DNA from: Candidatus Accumulibacter meliphilus
GTDB lineage: Bacteria; Pseudomonadota; Gammaproteobacteria; Burkholderiales; Rhodocyclaceae
Direction of reading: 5' to 3'
Assembly: GCA_003332265.1 (NCBI GenBank)
Contig: QPGA01000019.1
Location: forward strand, 15,513 to 72,595
Length of the DNA stretch: 57,083 nt
Part shown: positions 50,707-57,083 of the stretch, in pieces
Position numbering within the stretch: position 1 is the first letter of the stretch
Layout: the number at the start of each line of letters is the position of its first letter
Made by a program: the position numbers and the translations under genes
Notes under the pieces: generated by a model
Told to the model about the DNA's origin: nothing
Seen by the model: only the letters and a program-made list of their open reading frames with translations
Databases searched by the model: none

Positions 50707-50720
50707 TTGATCCATATCAA
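50707..50720. promoter_or_regulatory. FNR/CRP-type (FNR, ANR, DNR) binding site upstream of coxB
   Basis: TTGAT-CCAT-ATCAA is a perfect match to the FNR-family consensus TTGAT-N4-ATCAA. Centre at 50713.5, 152 bases before the coxB start codon. A possible -10 (TATGTT, 50727-50732) begins six bases downstream of the box; this would put the box on the core promoter, which in other systems means repression under low oxygen. The transcription start is unknown, so the sign of control is undecided. Confidence 0.75.
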
Positions 50721-50865
50721 GTGGAGTATGTTAACCTCCGCGCTTGGTGAGACACTGGAACGGAGCCCGCTCGGGTTCATTTTGGTACGTTTTCGAGAAC
50801 GTCAGGGGCTGGCGCCGCTGTTCTGCCACACGGCGGGCGCGGAAGCTGGCGGGGAAAGGGAGAAG

Positions 50866-52035
50866 ATGGCACGAAACTCAAACAGCAATCGCGACAGCAA
50901 TTGTTTGCGGCGCGGATCCACCGGGCCGTTCATTGCGGGATTGCTCGCCTTGTTCAGTGGCGCTGCGAACGCCGCCTGGGAACTCAATCTGCAGGAACCC
51001 GTCACCGCTGTCGCTCGCCGCGTCTACGAGCTGCACAACCTCTTGTTGTGGGTGATCGTCGTCATTTTCGTCGGTGTTTTTGCCGTCGTCGCCTACTCGC
51101 TTTTCTATCACCGCAAGTCCAGGGGCCACAAGGCGGCTGATTTCCACGACAACACGACCGTCGAATTGGCGTGGACCATCGTGCCGGCGCTGATCCTGGT
51201 GGCGATAGCCTTCCCGGCGACCTCAGCTCTGGTCGACATGCGCGACACTTCGGAGCCCGATCTGACCGTCAAGGTCACCGGCTATCAGTGGAAGTGGGGT
51301 TACGAATACCTCACTGGCGATGCTGCCGGCGTCAAGTACATGAGTGTGCTGTCCACACCGCGTGAGCAGATCGAGAACAAGGCCCCCAAGGGCGAGCATT
51401 ACCTGCTGGAAGTCGATCGCCCGCTGGTGGTGCCGGTCGGCAAGAAAGTGCGCATTCTCACGACAGCCAACGATGTGATTCACAACTGGGCGGTGCCGGC
51501 ATTCGCCGTCAAGACCGATGCCGTGCCGGGATTCCTCCGCGACACCTGGTTCCGGGCCGAGAAGGAAGGCACCTACCGCGGCCAGTGTTCCGAGCTTTGC
51601 GGCAAAGACCACGGTTTCATGCCGGTGGTCGTTGAGGTCGTATCCGAGGAAAAGTACGCGGCCTGGGTTGGCGAACAGAAGCAACAGCTAGCTGCCGTCG
51701 CCGAGGATCCGAACAAGGTCTGGGCGCTTGATGAACAGCTTGCTCTGGGCGAGAAGGTCTACGCCACCAACTGTGCGGCCTGCCACCAGGCAAACGGCGC
51801 CGGCTTGCCGCCTGCCTTTCCAGCGCTGGACGGTTCGAAGATCGCCACGGGCCCCAGGGAGGCACATATCGAGATGGTTCTCAAAGGCAAGGCTGGTACG
51901 GCCATGGCTGCTTTCGGAGAACAGTTGAGCGATACCGATATTGCCGCCGTTGTCGCCTACGAGCGCAACGCATGGAACAACAAACTCGGTGAAGTCATCC
52001 AGCCCGCCGAAGTCAAGGCGCTTCGCGGCAAGTAA
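50866..52035 (+). CDS. coxB: Cytochrome c oxidase subunit II with fused cytochrome c domain
   Basis: 389 residues. Signal peptide, two helices (LLLWVIVVIFVGVFAVVAYSL and LAWTIVPALILVAIAFPATS), then the CuA domain: DVIHNWAVPAF, and CSELCGKDHGFMP with the Cys, Glu, Cys, His and Met ligands. The C-terminal about 90 residues are a class I cytochrome c (CAACH haem motif, distal Met in the GKAGTAMAAFG region), as in caa3-type oxidases. ATG 50866 has AAAGGGAGAAG directly upstream; the frame is open to 50707 through the leader. First gene of the oxidase operon. Confidence 0.96.
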   Translation: MARNSNSNRDSNCLRRGSTGPFIAGLLALFSGAANAAWELNLQEPVTAVARRVYELHNLLLWVIVVIFVGVFAVVAYSLFYHRKSRGHKAADFHDNTTVELAWTIVPALILVAIAFPATSALVDMRDTSEPDLTVKVTGYQWKWGYEYLTGDAAGVKYMSVLSTPREQIENKAPKGEHYLLEVDRPLVVPVGKKVRILTTANDVIHNWAVPAFAVKTDAVPGFLRDTWFRAEKEGTYRGQCSELCGKDHGFMPVVVEVVSEEKYAAWVGEQKQQLAAVAEDPNKVWALDEQLALGEKVYATNCAACHQANGAGLPPAFPALDGSKIATGPREAHIEMVLKGKAGTAMAAFGEQLSDTDIAAVVAYERNAWNNKLGEVIQPAEVKALRGK

Positions 52036-52066
52036 TCGCGCCACAGGCCATCAGGAGAATCCGATT

Positions 52067-53677
52067 ATGCAAGCCACGTCACACACCGGTTACGCCGGCC
52101 ACCATGACCACGATAGCCACGGGCACCCGACGGGTTGGAAGCGCTGGGTGACCACCACCAATCACAAGGACATCGGTTCGATGTACCTGTGGTTCAGCTT
52201 CGTGATGTTCCTCGTCGGCGGCGCGATGTCGCTGATCATTCGCGCCGAGCTCTTTACGCCGGGACTGCAATACGTGTCGCCGGAGTTCTACAACCAGATG
52301 CTCACGCTGCATGCGCTGATCATGGTTTTCGGCGCGATCATGCCGGCTTTCGTCGGCTTCGCCAACTGGATGATTCCGATGATGATCGGGGCCTCGGACA
52401 TGGCTTTCGCGCGGATGAACAACTGGAGTTTCTGGTTGTTGCCGCCGGCCGCGATTCTGCTGACCGCCTCGATCTTCGTTCCCGGCGGCGCGCCCGGCAC
52501 CGGCTGGACCCTGTACCCGCCACTGTCGATCCAGATGGGCATGGGCATGGACATGGCCATTTTCGCGGTGCACATCCTCGGCATGTCGTCGATCATGGGT
52601 TCGATCAACATCGTCACCACCATCCTCAACATGCGCACTCCCGGCATGACGTTGATGAAAATGCCGTTGTTCTGCTGGACCTGGCTGGTGACGGCTTTCC
52701 TGCTGATTGCCTCGATGCCCATCCTGGCCGGTGCGGTGACCATGTTGCTCACCGATCGCCACTTCGGCACCAGCTTCTTCAGTGCTGCCGGTGGTGGTGA
52801 TCCGGTGCTCTTCCAGCACATTTTCTGGTTCTTTGGCCACCCCGAGGTGTACATCATTGCCTTGCCGGCTTTTGGCGTCGTCTCGCATGTCATCCCTGCC
52901 TTCTCGCGCAAGCCGCTGTTTGGCTATGTCTCGATGGTCTACGCGATTGCCGCAATCGGCTTGATCTCGTTCTTCGTCTGGGCGCACCACATGTACGTGA
53001 CCGGTATTCCGCTGACCGGCCAGCTCTATTTCATGTATGCGACGATGCTGATCGCGGTGCCGACCGGGGTAAAAGTGTTCAACTGGGTCACCACCATGTG
53101 GCGCGGCTCGCTGACTTTTGAAACGCCAATGCTGTTTGCGCTGGGTTTCCTGGTGTTGTTCACCATCGGTGGCCTGACCGGCCTGGTGCTGGCGATGACC
53201 GCGGTGGACATCCAGTTGCAGGACACCTATTACGTTGTCGCCCACTTCCACTACGTGATGGTCGCTGGCGCGCTTTTCTCCGCCTACGCCGGCCTCTACT
53301 TCTGGTTACCGAAGTGGACCGGGCACATGTATAACGAAACCCTCGGCAAGTGGCATTTCTGGCTGTCGATGATTTTCTTCAACATCGCTTTCTTCCCGCA
53401 GCACTTCCTCGGCCTGGCCGGCATGCCGCGACGGATTCCGGACTATGCGCAGCAGTTCGCCGATTTCAACGTCATTTCCGGCATCGGCGCCTTCGGCTTC
53501 GGGTTCAGTCAGCTGCTGGTCCTGTTCATCGTCATCCAGACAGTCAGGGGCGGCGCGCGCGCCGCGAGTCGGCCCTGGGATGGGGCGCACGGGCTGGAAT
53601 GGACGGTGCCCTCCCCGGCGCCGTACCATACATTTGAAGATCCGCCGCATTTTGATCAGGCCGAGGCGCACGGATGA
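52067..53677 (+). CDS. coxA: Cytochrome c oxidase subunit I
   Basis: 536 residues, 12 helices. Haem-copper oxidase features: LWFSFVMFLVGGAMSLIIRAEL, HALIMVFGAIMPAF, haem and CuB ligands in WFFGHPEVYI and FVWAHHMYVTG, and VVAHFHYVMVAGALF near the end. A His-rich N-terminus (GHHDHDSHGHPTG) is of interest as a metal-rich tail. ATG 52067 has AGGAGA about 10 bases upstream. The frame runs upstream into coxB but that part is coxB sequence read in another frame. Confidence 0.98.
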   Translation: MQATSHTGYAGHHDHDSHGHPTGWKRWVTTTNHKDIGSMYLWFSFVMFLVGGAMSLIIRAELFTPGLQYVSPEFYNQMLTLHALIMVFGAIMPAFVGFANWMIPMMIGASDMAFARMNNWSFWLLPPAAILLTASIFVPGGAPGTGWTLYPPLSIQMGMGMDMAIFAVHILGMSSIMGSINIVTTILNMRTPGMTLMKMPLFCWTWLVTAFLLIASMPILAGAVTMLLTDRHFGTSFFSAAGGGDPVLFQHIFWFFGHPEVYIIALPAFGVVSHVIPAFSRKPLFGYVSMVYAIAAIGLISFFVWAHHMYVTGIPLTGQLYFMYATMLIAVPTGVKVFNWVTTMWRGSLTFETPMLFALGFLVLFTIGGLTGLVLAMTAVDIQLQDTYYVVAHFHYVMVAGALFSAYAGLYFWLPKWTGHMYNETLGKWHFWLSMIFFNIAFFPQHFLGLAGMPRRIPDYAQQFADFNVISGIGAFGFGFSQLLVLFIVIQTVRGGARAASRPWDGAHGLEWTVPSPAPYHTFEDPPHFDQAEAHG

Positions 53678-53790
53678 CTCGTGACCCCTCACCCGAGCAG
53701 GGCAACCGGCGCATCGCCATCGGTCTGGCTCTTTTCGCGGCCGCTGTTTTTCTGAGCTACATCATCCGGCAGTGGCTGGGCAGCACGTGA
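53674..53790 (+). CDS. Cytochrome oxidase small assembly protein (38 aa)
   Basis: 38 residues, overlapping the coxA stop by four bases (ATGA at 53674-53677). Sequence: short polar start MTRDPSPEQGNRRIAIG, then one membrane helix LALFAAAVFLSYII and RQWLGST. Tiny single-helix proteins in exactly this slot, between coxA and ctaG, are annotated as oxidase small assembly proteins in betaproteobacteria. The stop overlaps the likely GTG start of ctaG (53787). Too short for ordinary gene calling, but placement and overlap support it. Confidence 0.75.
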   Translation: MTRDPSPEQGNRRIAIGLALFAAAVFLSYIIRQWLGST

Positions 53791-54371
53791 GTCCTGCGCT
53801 GCACTCGCCTGCGACGGCGTCTGCGACTGTGACTGCGCAGTCGCCGTCGGCACGGACCGGAAAAAACCGGCGCTTGGCGTTGATCCTGCTGACGATAGTG
53901 CTCGGCAGCCTGTTTTTTGTAGCGCTGCAGCCGGGCCTGTACAAGGCTTTTTGCGAGTGGACCGGGCTCTATGATATTGATCGTGCGCAGGAAGTCGCTG
54001 CGTCGGCGATCCCGGGTCGTCCGGTGACCCTGCAGTTCGATGCCAACAGTCATGACGGGGCTCTGCGTTTCCGTCCCGAGACGACCGTCCTGCCTGCCAG
54101 GACTGGCGACATCATGCACGTGGTGTATCGGGTCGAGAACACGCTTGACCGCACCGTGGTCGGTCAGGCGGTGCCCAGTTACGGGCCGCAGTATGCGGGT
54201 AGTTATGTGAAGAAGCTGGATTGCTTCTGCTTCAAGCAGCAGACTTTTGCGCCGCACGAGGTGCGTGAAATGCCGGTCGTCTTTTTCCTGGATACCCGGC
54301 TGCCTGAAGAAGTCAATACGGTCACGCTTTCGTATACTTTTTTCGAGGTGCCGGTGGAAAGCCGGAAGTGA
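53787..54371 (+). CDS. ctaG: Cytochrome c oxidase assembly protein CtaG (Cox11 family, copper chaperone)
   Basis: About 194 residues. One membrane helix (LALILLTIVLGSLFFVAL), then the periplasmic Cox11 domain: PVTLQFDANSH, GDIMHVVYRVENTLDRTVVGQAVPSYGP, and the copper-binding KLDCFCFKQQTFAPHEVREMPVVFFLD. It inserts CuB into subunit I. The CFCF motif is intact. GTG 53787 overlaps the stop of the 38-aa ORF; GTG 53772 upstream is also in frame. The following gene begins three bases after the stop. Confidence 0.95.
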   Translation: MSPALHSPATASATVTAQSPSARTGKNRRLALILLTIVLGSLFFVALQPGLYKAFCEWTGLYDIDRAQEVAASAIPGRPVTLQFDANSHDGALRFRPETTVLPARTGDIMHVVYRVENTLDRTVVGQAVPSYGPQYAGSYVKKLDCFCFKQQTFAPHEVREMPVVFFLDTRLPEEVNTVTLSYTFFEVPVESRK

Positions 54372-54374
54372 TCG

Positions 54375-54587
54375 ATGTCGCTACCCCATACGCAGACGGA
54401 AAAAAGCCGACGTTTCAGCACCATTCGCACGGTTGCCTGGGCTCTGCTCGGAGTACGCGGACACAAGCCTCACGAGCACGACGCAGAACCCTTGTCACCT
54501 TTGCAGATTTTGATCACCGCGCTGGTTTTCATGCTGATTTTTGTGCTGCTGCTGGTGAGCGTCGCAATCTACATGGGTCGTCACTAG
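54375..54587 (+). CDS. DUF2970 small membrane protein
   Basis: 70 residues with one C-terminal membrane helix (ILITALVFMLIFVLLLVSVAIYMG) and a basic N-terminal part (RTVAWALLGVRGHKPHEHD), which is the DUF2970 pattern. Genes of this family sit between ctaG and coxC in betaproteobacterial oxidase operons; role unknown. ATG begins three bases after the ctaG stop, indicating translational coupling. Confidence 0.88.
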   Translation: MSLPHTQTEKSRRFSTIRTVAWALLGVRGHKPHEHDAEPLSPLQILITALVFMLIFVLLLVSVAIYMGRH

Positions 54588-54646
54588 CAGGACGCATCAA
54601 CGCAATAACAGGGCAATAACGATAATATGATCTGGAGGAAGTCAAG

Positions 54647-55501
54647 ATGAGTCATCCCGCATCCGCAAGCCGCTATTTTGTTCCCCAGCCGTCGCACTGG
54701 CCGCTGGTTGGCTCGATCGCCTTGCTCCTGCTGGCTAGCGGCGCCGTGCTGATGATGAATTCGATTGCCAATGGCGGCTTCGTTCTGCTGGCGGGTCTCG
54801 CCGTCCTGACGACCATGCTTTTCGGCTGGTTTGGGCGCGTCATCGGCGAATCAGAGGGCCAGCGCTACAACCTGCAGGTCGATCGTTCCTTCCGTTGGGC
54901 GATGGCCTGGTTCATTTTCTCCGAAGTGATGTTCTTCGTCGCCTTCTTCGGAGCCTTGTTCTACATTCGCGTCCTGGCTATTCCCGACCTGGCGAGTCCC
55001 GAGCAGGCCGCGCTCTGGGAAGGCTTCCAGGATTCATGGCCAAGTGCCGGACCCGGGGCGAGCGATCCCTTCTCGCAGATGCACGCCTGGGGCATTCCGG
55101 CGGTCAATACCCTGCTGCTGCTGACTTCCGGAGCGACCCTGACCTGGGCGCACTGGGGGCTGGTCGCCGAGAAACGCTCGCAGTTGATCCTCGGGCTGGT
55201 GCTGACCATCGTGCTCGGTGTCACCTTTCTTGCCTTCCAGGTCTACGAGTATGGTGAAGCCTACGCCCACTTGAATCTCAAGATGACTACCGGTGTGTAT
55301 GGTTCGACCTTCTACATGCTGACCGGCTTCCACGGCTTCCACGTCACCCTCGGGGTGACAATGTTGACGGTGATTCTGTTTCGCGTCCTGAAGGGGCATT
55401 TCACCGCAGAGCGTCACTTCGCCTTTGAAGGCGTCGCCTGGTACTGGCACTTCGTTGACGTCGTCTGGCTCGGTCTGTTCATCGTCATCTACTGGTTGTA
55501 A
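54647..55501 (+). CDS. coxC: Cytochrome c oxidase subunit III
   Basis: 284 residues, seven helices. Signatures: YFVPQPSHWPLVGSIALLLLASG, WAMAWFIFSEVMFFVAFFGALFYIR, ATLTWAHWGLV, YGSTFYMLTGFHGFHVTLGVTML and the C-terminal VAWYWHFVDVVWLGLFIVIYWL. An AGGAAG ribosome site is seven bases before ATG 54647. Last structural gene of the oxidase; a convergent DUF2909 gene lies beyond. Confidence 0.98.
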   Translation: MSHPASASRYFVPQPSHWPLVGSIALLLLASGAVLMMNSIANGGFVLLAGLAVLTTMLFGWFGRVIGESEGQRYNLQVDRSFRWAMAWFIFSEVMFFVAFFGALFYIRVLAIPDLASPEQAALWEGFQDSWPSAGPGASDPFSQMHAWGIPAVNTLLLLTSGATLTWAHWGLVAEKRSQLILGLVLTIVLGVTFLAFQVYEYGEAYAHLNLKMTTGVYGSTFYMLTGFHGFHVTLGVTMLTVILFRVLKGHFTAERHFAFEGVAWYWHFVDVVWLGLFIVIYWL

Positions 55502-55577
55502 AAAGCTTCCGCTACGGGAACGTCGGCGCACCAGGGGTGCGTCGCGCCCCTACCGCCCTGCGTACATCAGGCGCTCG

Positions 55578-55769
55578 CTAACCGCTAACCCAGCCAAATC
55601 GCTGCGAGGCGATAAGCAGTACAAAGAGCACAAAGGAAAGACCCACGCGGAGGGAAAGTGCCTTGACCGCACGCGTCTTGCCCTGGCCCTGGTCGCGATA
55701 GATGAAGACCAGGGCACTGCCAAGACTGGCGACGATGGTGATCAGCAGCAGTGCGACGATGATGTGCAT
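55578..55769 (-). CDS. Twin-transmembrane small protein (DUF2909)
   Basis: 63 residues, two helices (IIVALLLITIVASLGSALVFIYRD and LSLRVGLSFVLFVLLIASQRFGW) separated by a short basic loop (QGQGKTRAVKAL). This pattern and location, opposite in strand between coxC and SURF1, match the DUF2909/twin-TM family of oxidase loci. Function unknown. A GGAGGAAA ribosome site precedes its ATG. Confidence 0.86.
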   Translation of the reverse strand: MHIIVALLLITIVASLGSALVFIYRDQGQGKTRAVKALSLRVGLSFVLFVLLIASQRFGWVSG

Positions 55770-55846
55770 CTAGTTTCCTCCAGAAAGCTCCTAGTCTACC
55801 GGACTCGCGACCTCATAGGACCCCGCCCCGGGCCAAGCGTTCTGCC

Positions 55847-56545
55847 ATGTCAATTTCCCTTTTCAAGCGTCGCACTCTGCGCCTGCTGCTGGTCAGCCTG
55901 CTGGTCATCAGCTGCCTGGCCATGGCTCGTTTTCAGTGGTGGCGCGCTGAAACTCGTGGCCAGCGCTTCGAACGCGAGCAGGCGGCAATGATCGCGACGC
56001 CAATCGCCTTGTCCGCGCAGCAGCGCCAGCGCGACGAGTTGATTGATAGAGCGGCTACGGCACGCGGTCACTGGCTGGCGGACAAGACCCTGTTTCTGGA
56101 CAACAAGATCTATCGCAGCCGGCCGGGCTATCATGTCCTCACCCCTTTGCAGTTGTCCGGCAGCGACGCCGTGATTCTCGTTAATCGTGGCTGGATTGGC
56201 GCGCCGCGCTTACGCTCGGATAGTCCGGCCGTGGCGACTCCAGCCGGCGAGATCGAAGTTTCCGGAGTGACCCGCAGCTTCGAAACACGGATTTTCGAGT
56301 TGCAGGAAAGTGAGCCCGAAGGGCCTCTCTGGCAGCACGTCCGTGAAGCCGACTACCGTCAGCGTAGCGGCCTCGACGCGCTGCCGGTGATTCTCCTGCA
56401 AACCACCGGCGAAAGCGATGGTCTGGCCCGTGACTGGGGCAGTGCGGACAATCCCGGGACAAAACATTACGGCTACGCGGCGATGTGGCTGGTTTTCGCT
56501 CTCATGGCCGTAGCTTACGGCCTATTTGCCTGGCAGAAAAAATGA
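55847..56545 (+). CDS. SURF1 family oxidase assembly protein
   Basis: 232 residues. SURF1 proteins deliver or stabilise haem A during subunit I assembly. Two helices flank the domain: RLLLVSLLVISCLAMARFQWW at the start (FQWWR in the first conserved block) and YAAMWLVFALMAVAYGLFAW at the end. Between them are FLDNKIYRSRPGYHVLTPLQL, VILVNRGWIGAPR and KHYGYAAMW, all conserved SURF1 elements. The stop overlaps the next start (ATGA 56542-56545). Confidence 0.93.
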   Translation: MSISLFKRRTLRLLLVSLLVISCLAMARFQWWRAETRGQRFEREQAAMIATPIALSAQQRQRDELIDRAATARGHWLADKTLFLDNKIYRSRPGYHVLTPLQLSGSDAVILVNRGWIGAPRLRSDSPAVATPAGEIEVSGVTRSFETRIFELQESEPEGPLWQHVREADYRQRSGLDALPVILLQTTGESDGLARDWGSADNPGTKHYGYAAMWLVFALMAVAYGLFAWQKK

Positions 56546-57083
56546 GTACACCCCGACCGACGGCCGACGCCGTTGACGAGCTTTCCGTGCCAATGAGCGC
56601 CGCCATGCGTGCGGCGCAGCGCAAGGGCCGCCTGACCCTGCTGGCAATCGTTGCGGTCTGCGTGCTGCCTCTTCTCGCTGCCTTGTATTTTCGCTTTGTG
56701 TCGCCGCCCGAGGCCGCGGCGATGGTCGGCCAGCCGCTGCCCGAGCCGCTGCAGTTGCCTTTTGAAATGCTGCAGCGTCGGGACGGCGCAGTCCTCGAAC
56801 ACCCCGAAGTCAGCGGCAAGTGGCTGGCGATTTTCGCGGCTCCGGGCGTTTGCGATGAACGCTGTCGCCATACGCTCTACCTGACCCGGCAGGCGCGCAC
56901 GGCGCAGGGGCGCAACATGGCCCGGCTGGAGCGTCTGTGGCTGATTACCGATGGCACGATGCCGGCGGCGGAGCTGCTGGCCGCTCACCCGGACCTGGTG
57001 CTGGTCACGGCTAGCGATGCGCAACTGCTGGCCCTTCTCGGGGGCGCCGAAGGCCGAAAGATAAACCTTGTGGACCGCCGAGG
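56542..57083 (+). CDS. SCO-like thioredoxin-fold membrane protein, partial (C-terminus beyond right edge)
   Basis: The visible 180 residues have one helix (LTLLAIVAVCVLPLLAALYF) and a periplasmic domain: WLAIFAAPGVCDERCRHTLYLTRQARTAQG (CxxxC, the position of the SCO copper motif) and LERLWLITDGTMP. Genes like this sit after SURF1 in oxidase loci and are thought to help CuA or CuB maturation or redox. Whether the SCO His ligand is present cannot be seen in the truncated frame. It overlaps SURF1 by four bases. Confidence 0.8.
   Translation, partial: MSTPRPTADAVDELSVPMSAAMRAAQRKGRLTLLAIVAVCVLPLLAALYFRFVSPPEAAAMVGQPLPEPLQLPFEMLQRRDGAVLEHPEVSGKWLAIFAAPGVCDERCRHTLYLTRQARTAQGRNMARLERLWLITDGTMPAAELLAAHPDLVLVTASDAQLLALLGGAEGRKINLVDRR

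Noticed and set aside
50500-50715. 71-aa minus-strand frame upstream of coxB
   Set aside because: No domain, covers part of the FNR-type box, no ribosome site.
55530-55560. Terminator after coxC
   Set aside because: A short GC hairpin (AGGGGTG/CGCCCCT) is present but no T-tract follows, so it is not called.
1-57083. CRISPR array
   Set aside because: No regularly spaced short direct repeats with unique spacers were seen; the repeats found are dispersed palindromic elements or in-frame protein repeats.

Overview
The window is GC-rich bacterial DNA whose housekeeping genes look betaproteobacterial. The accB-accC-prmA run followed by a zinc-ribbon DUF3426 gene and a PfkB-type sugar kinase, and the coxB-coxA-small assembly ORF-ctaG-DUF2970-coxC-DUF2909-SURF1 run, are the arrangement I associate with Rhodocyclales or Burkholderiales. 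A Rhodocyclaceae or 'Candidatus Accumulibacter'-like host is my best guess. That is inference from gene order and composition, not proof.

Layout. 1-5.9 kb: an exported M1 peptidase (cut by the left edge) overlapping a ChaN/PDZ protein, a solitary molybdopterin oxidoreductase, an Ala/Pro-rich secreted protein, and a membrane-anchored cytochrome c5-like protein. A tRNA-Arg(CCG) and its terminator follow at about 6.0-6.1 kb.

6.7-34.06 kb: the main attraction, a complete-looking extracellular contractile injection system (eCIS) with every gene on the + strand behind a near-consensus sigma-70 promoter. The order is DUF4255 cap, an unrecognised 336-aa protein, one sheath, two inner-tube paralogs, DUF5908, CIS-tube/LysM protein, VgrG-like spike, PAAR tip, gp25 wedge, two giant baseplate wedge proteins (1222 and about 1252 aa), a 1625-aa protein with 150-residue repeats in the slot of a tail fibre, the tape-measure protein, a 1160-aa DUF4157 protein ending in an HNH-like nuclease motif (candidate effector), and the AAA+ ATPase. 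No T6SS membrane-complex genes and no phage head, integrase or lysis genes are seen, so a free or cytoplasmic eCIS particle is the best reading.

34-41 kb: mixed genes: a 3'-5' exonuclease, a PlsC-like acyltransferase, two tandem SMR transporters, a DUF3482 GTPase/DUF2868 membrane protein pair, and a MliC-like lipoprotein. 40.2-46.9 kb: a leftward housekeeping run (nucleotidyltransferase-like, TlpA thioredoxin, aroQ, accB, accC, prmA, DUF3426, PfkB kinase). 47-48.4 kb: mpl.

48.4-57 kb: heme-copper oxidase locus. cyoE, a CoxII-like membrane stub and a DUF2244 gene point left; coxB (with a fused cytochrome c), coxA, a 38-aa ORF, ctaG, DUF2970, coxC, SURF1 and a SCO-like gene (cut by the right edge) point right. 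A perfect FNR-type box lies in the shared intergenic region.

A dispersed element of about 122 bp with three nested inverted repeats occurs four times (6.2, 13.6, 36.3 and 49.3 kb). One copy sits inside the eCIS operon and one forms the end of a coding sequence.
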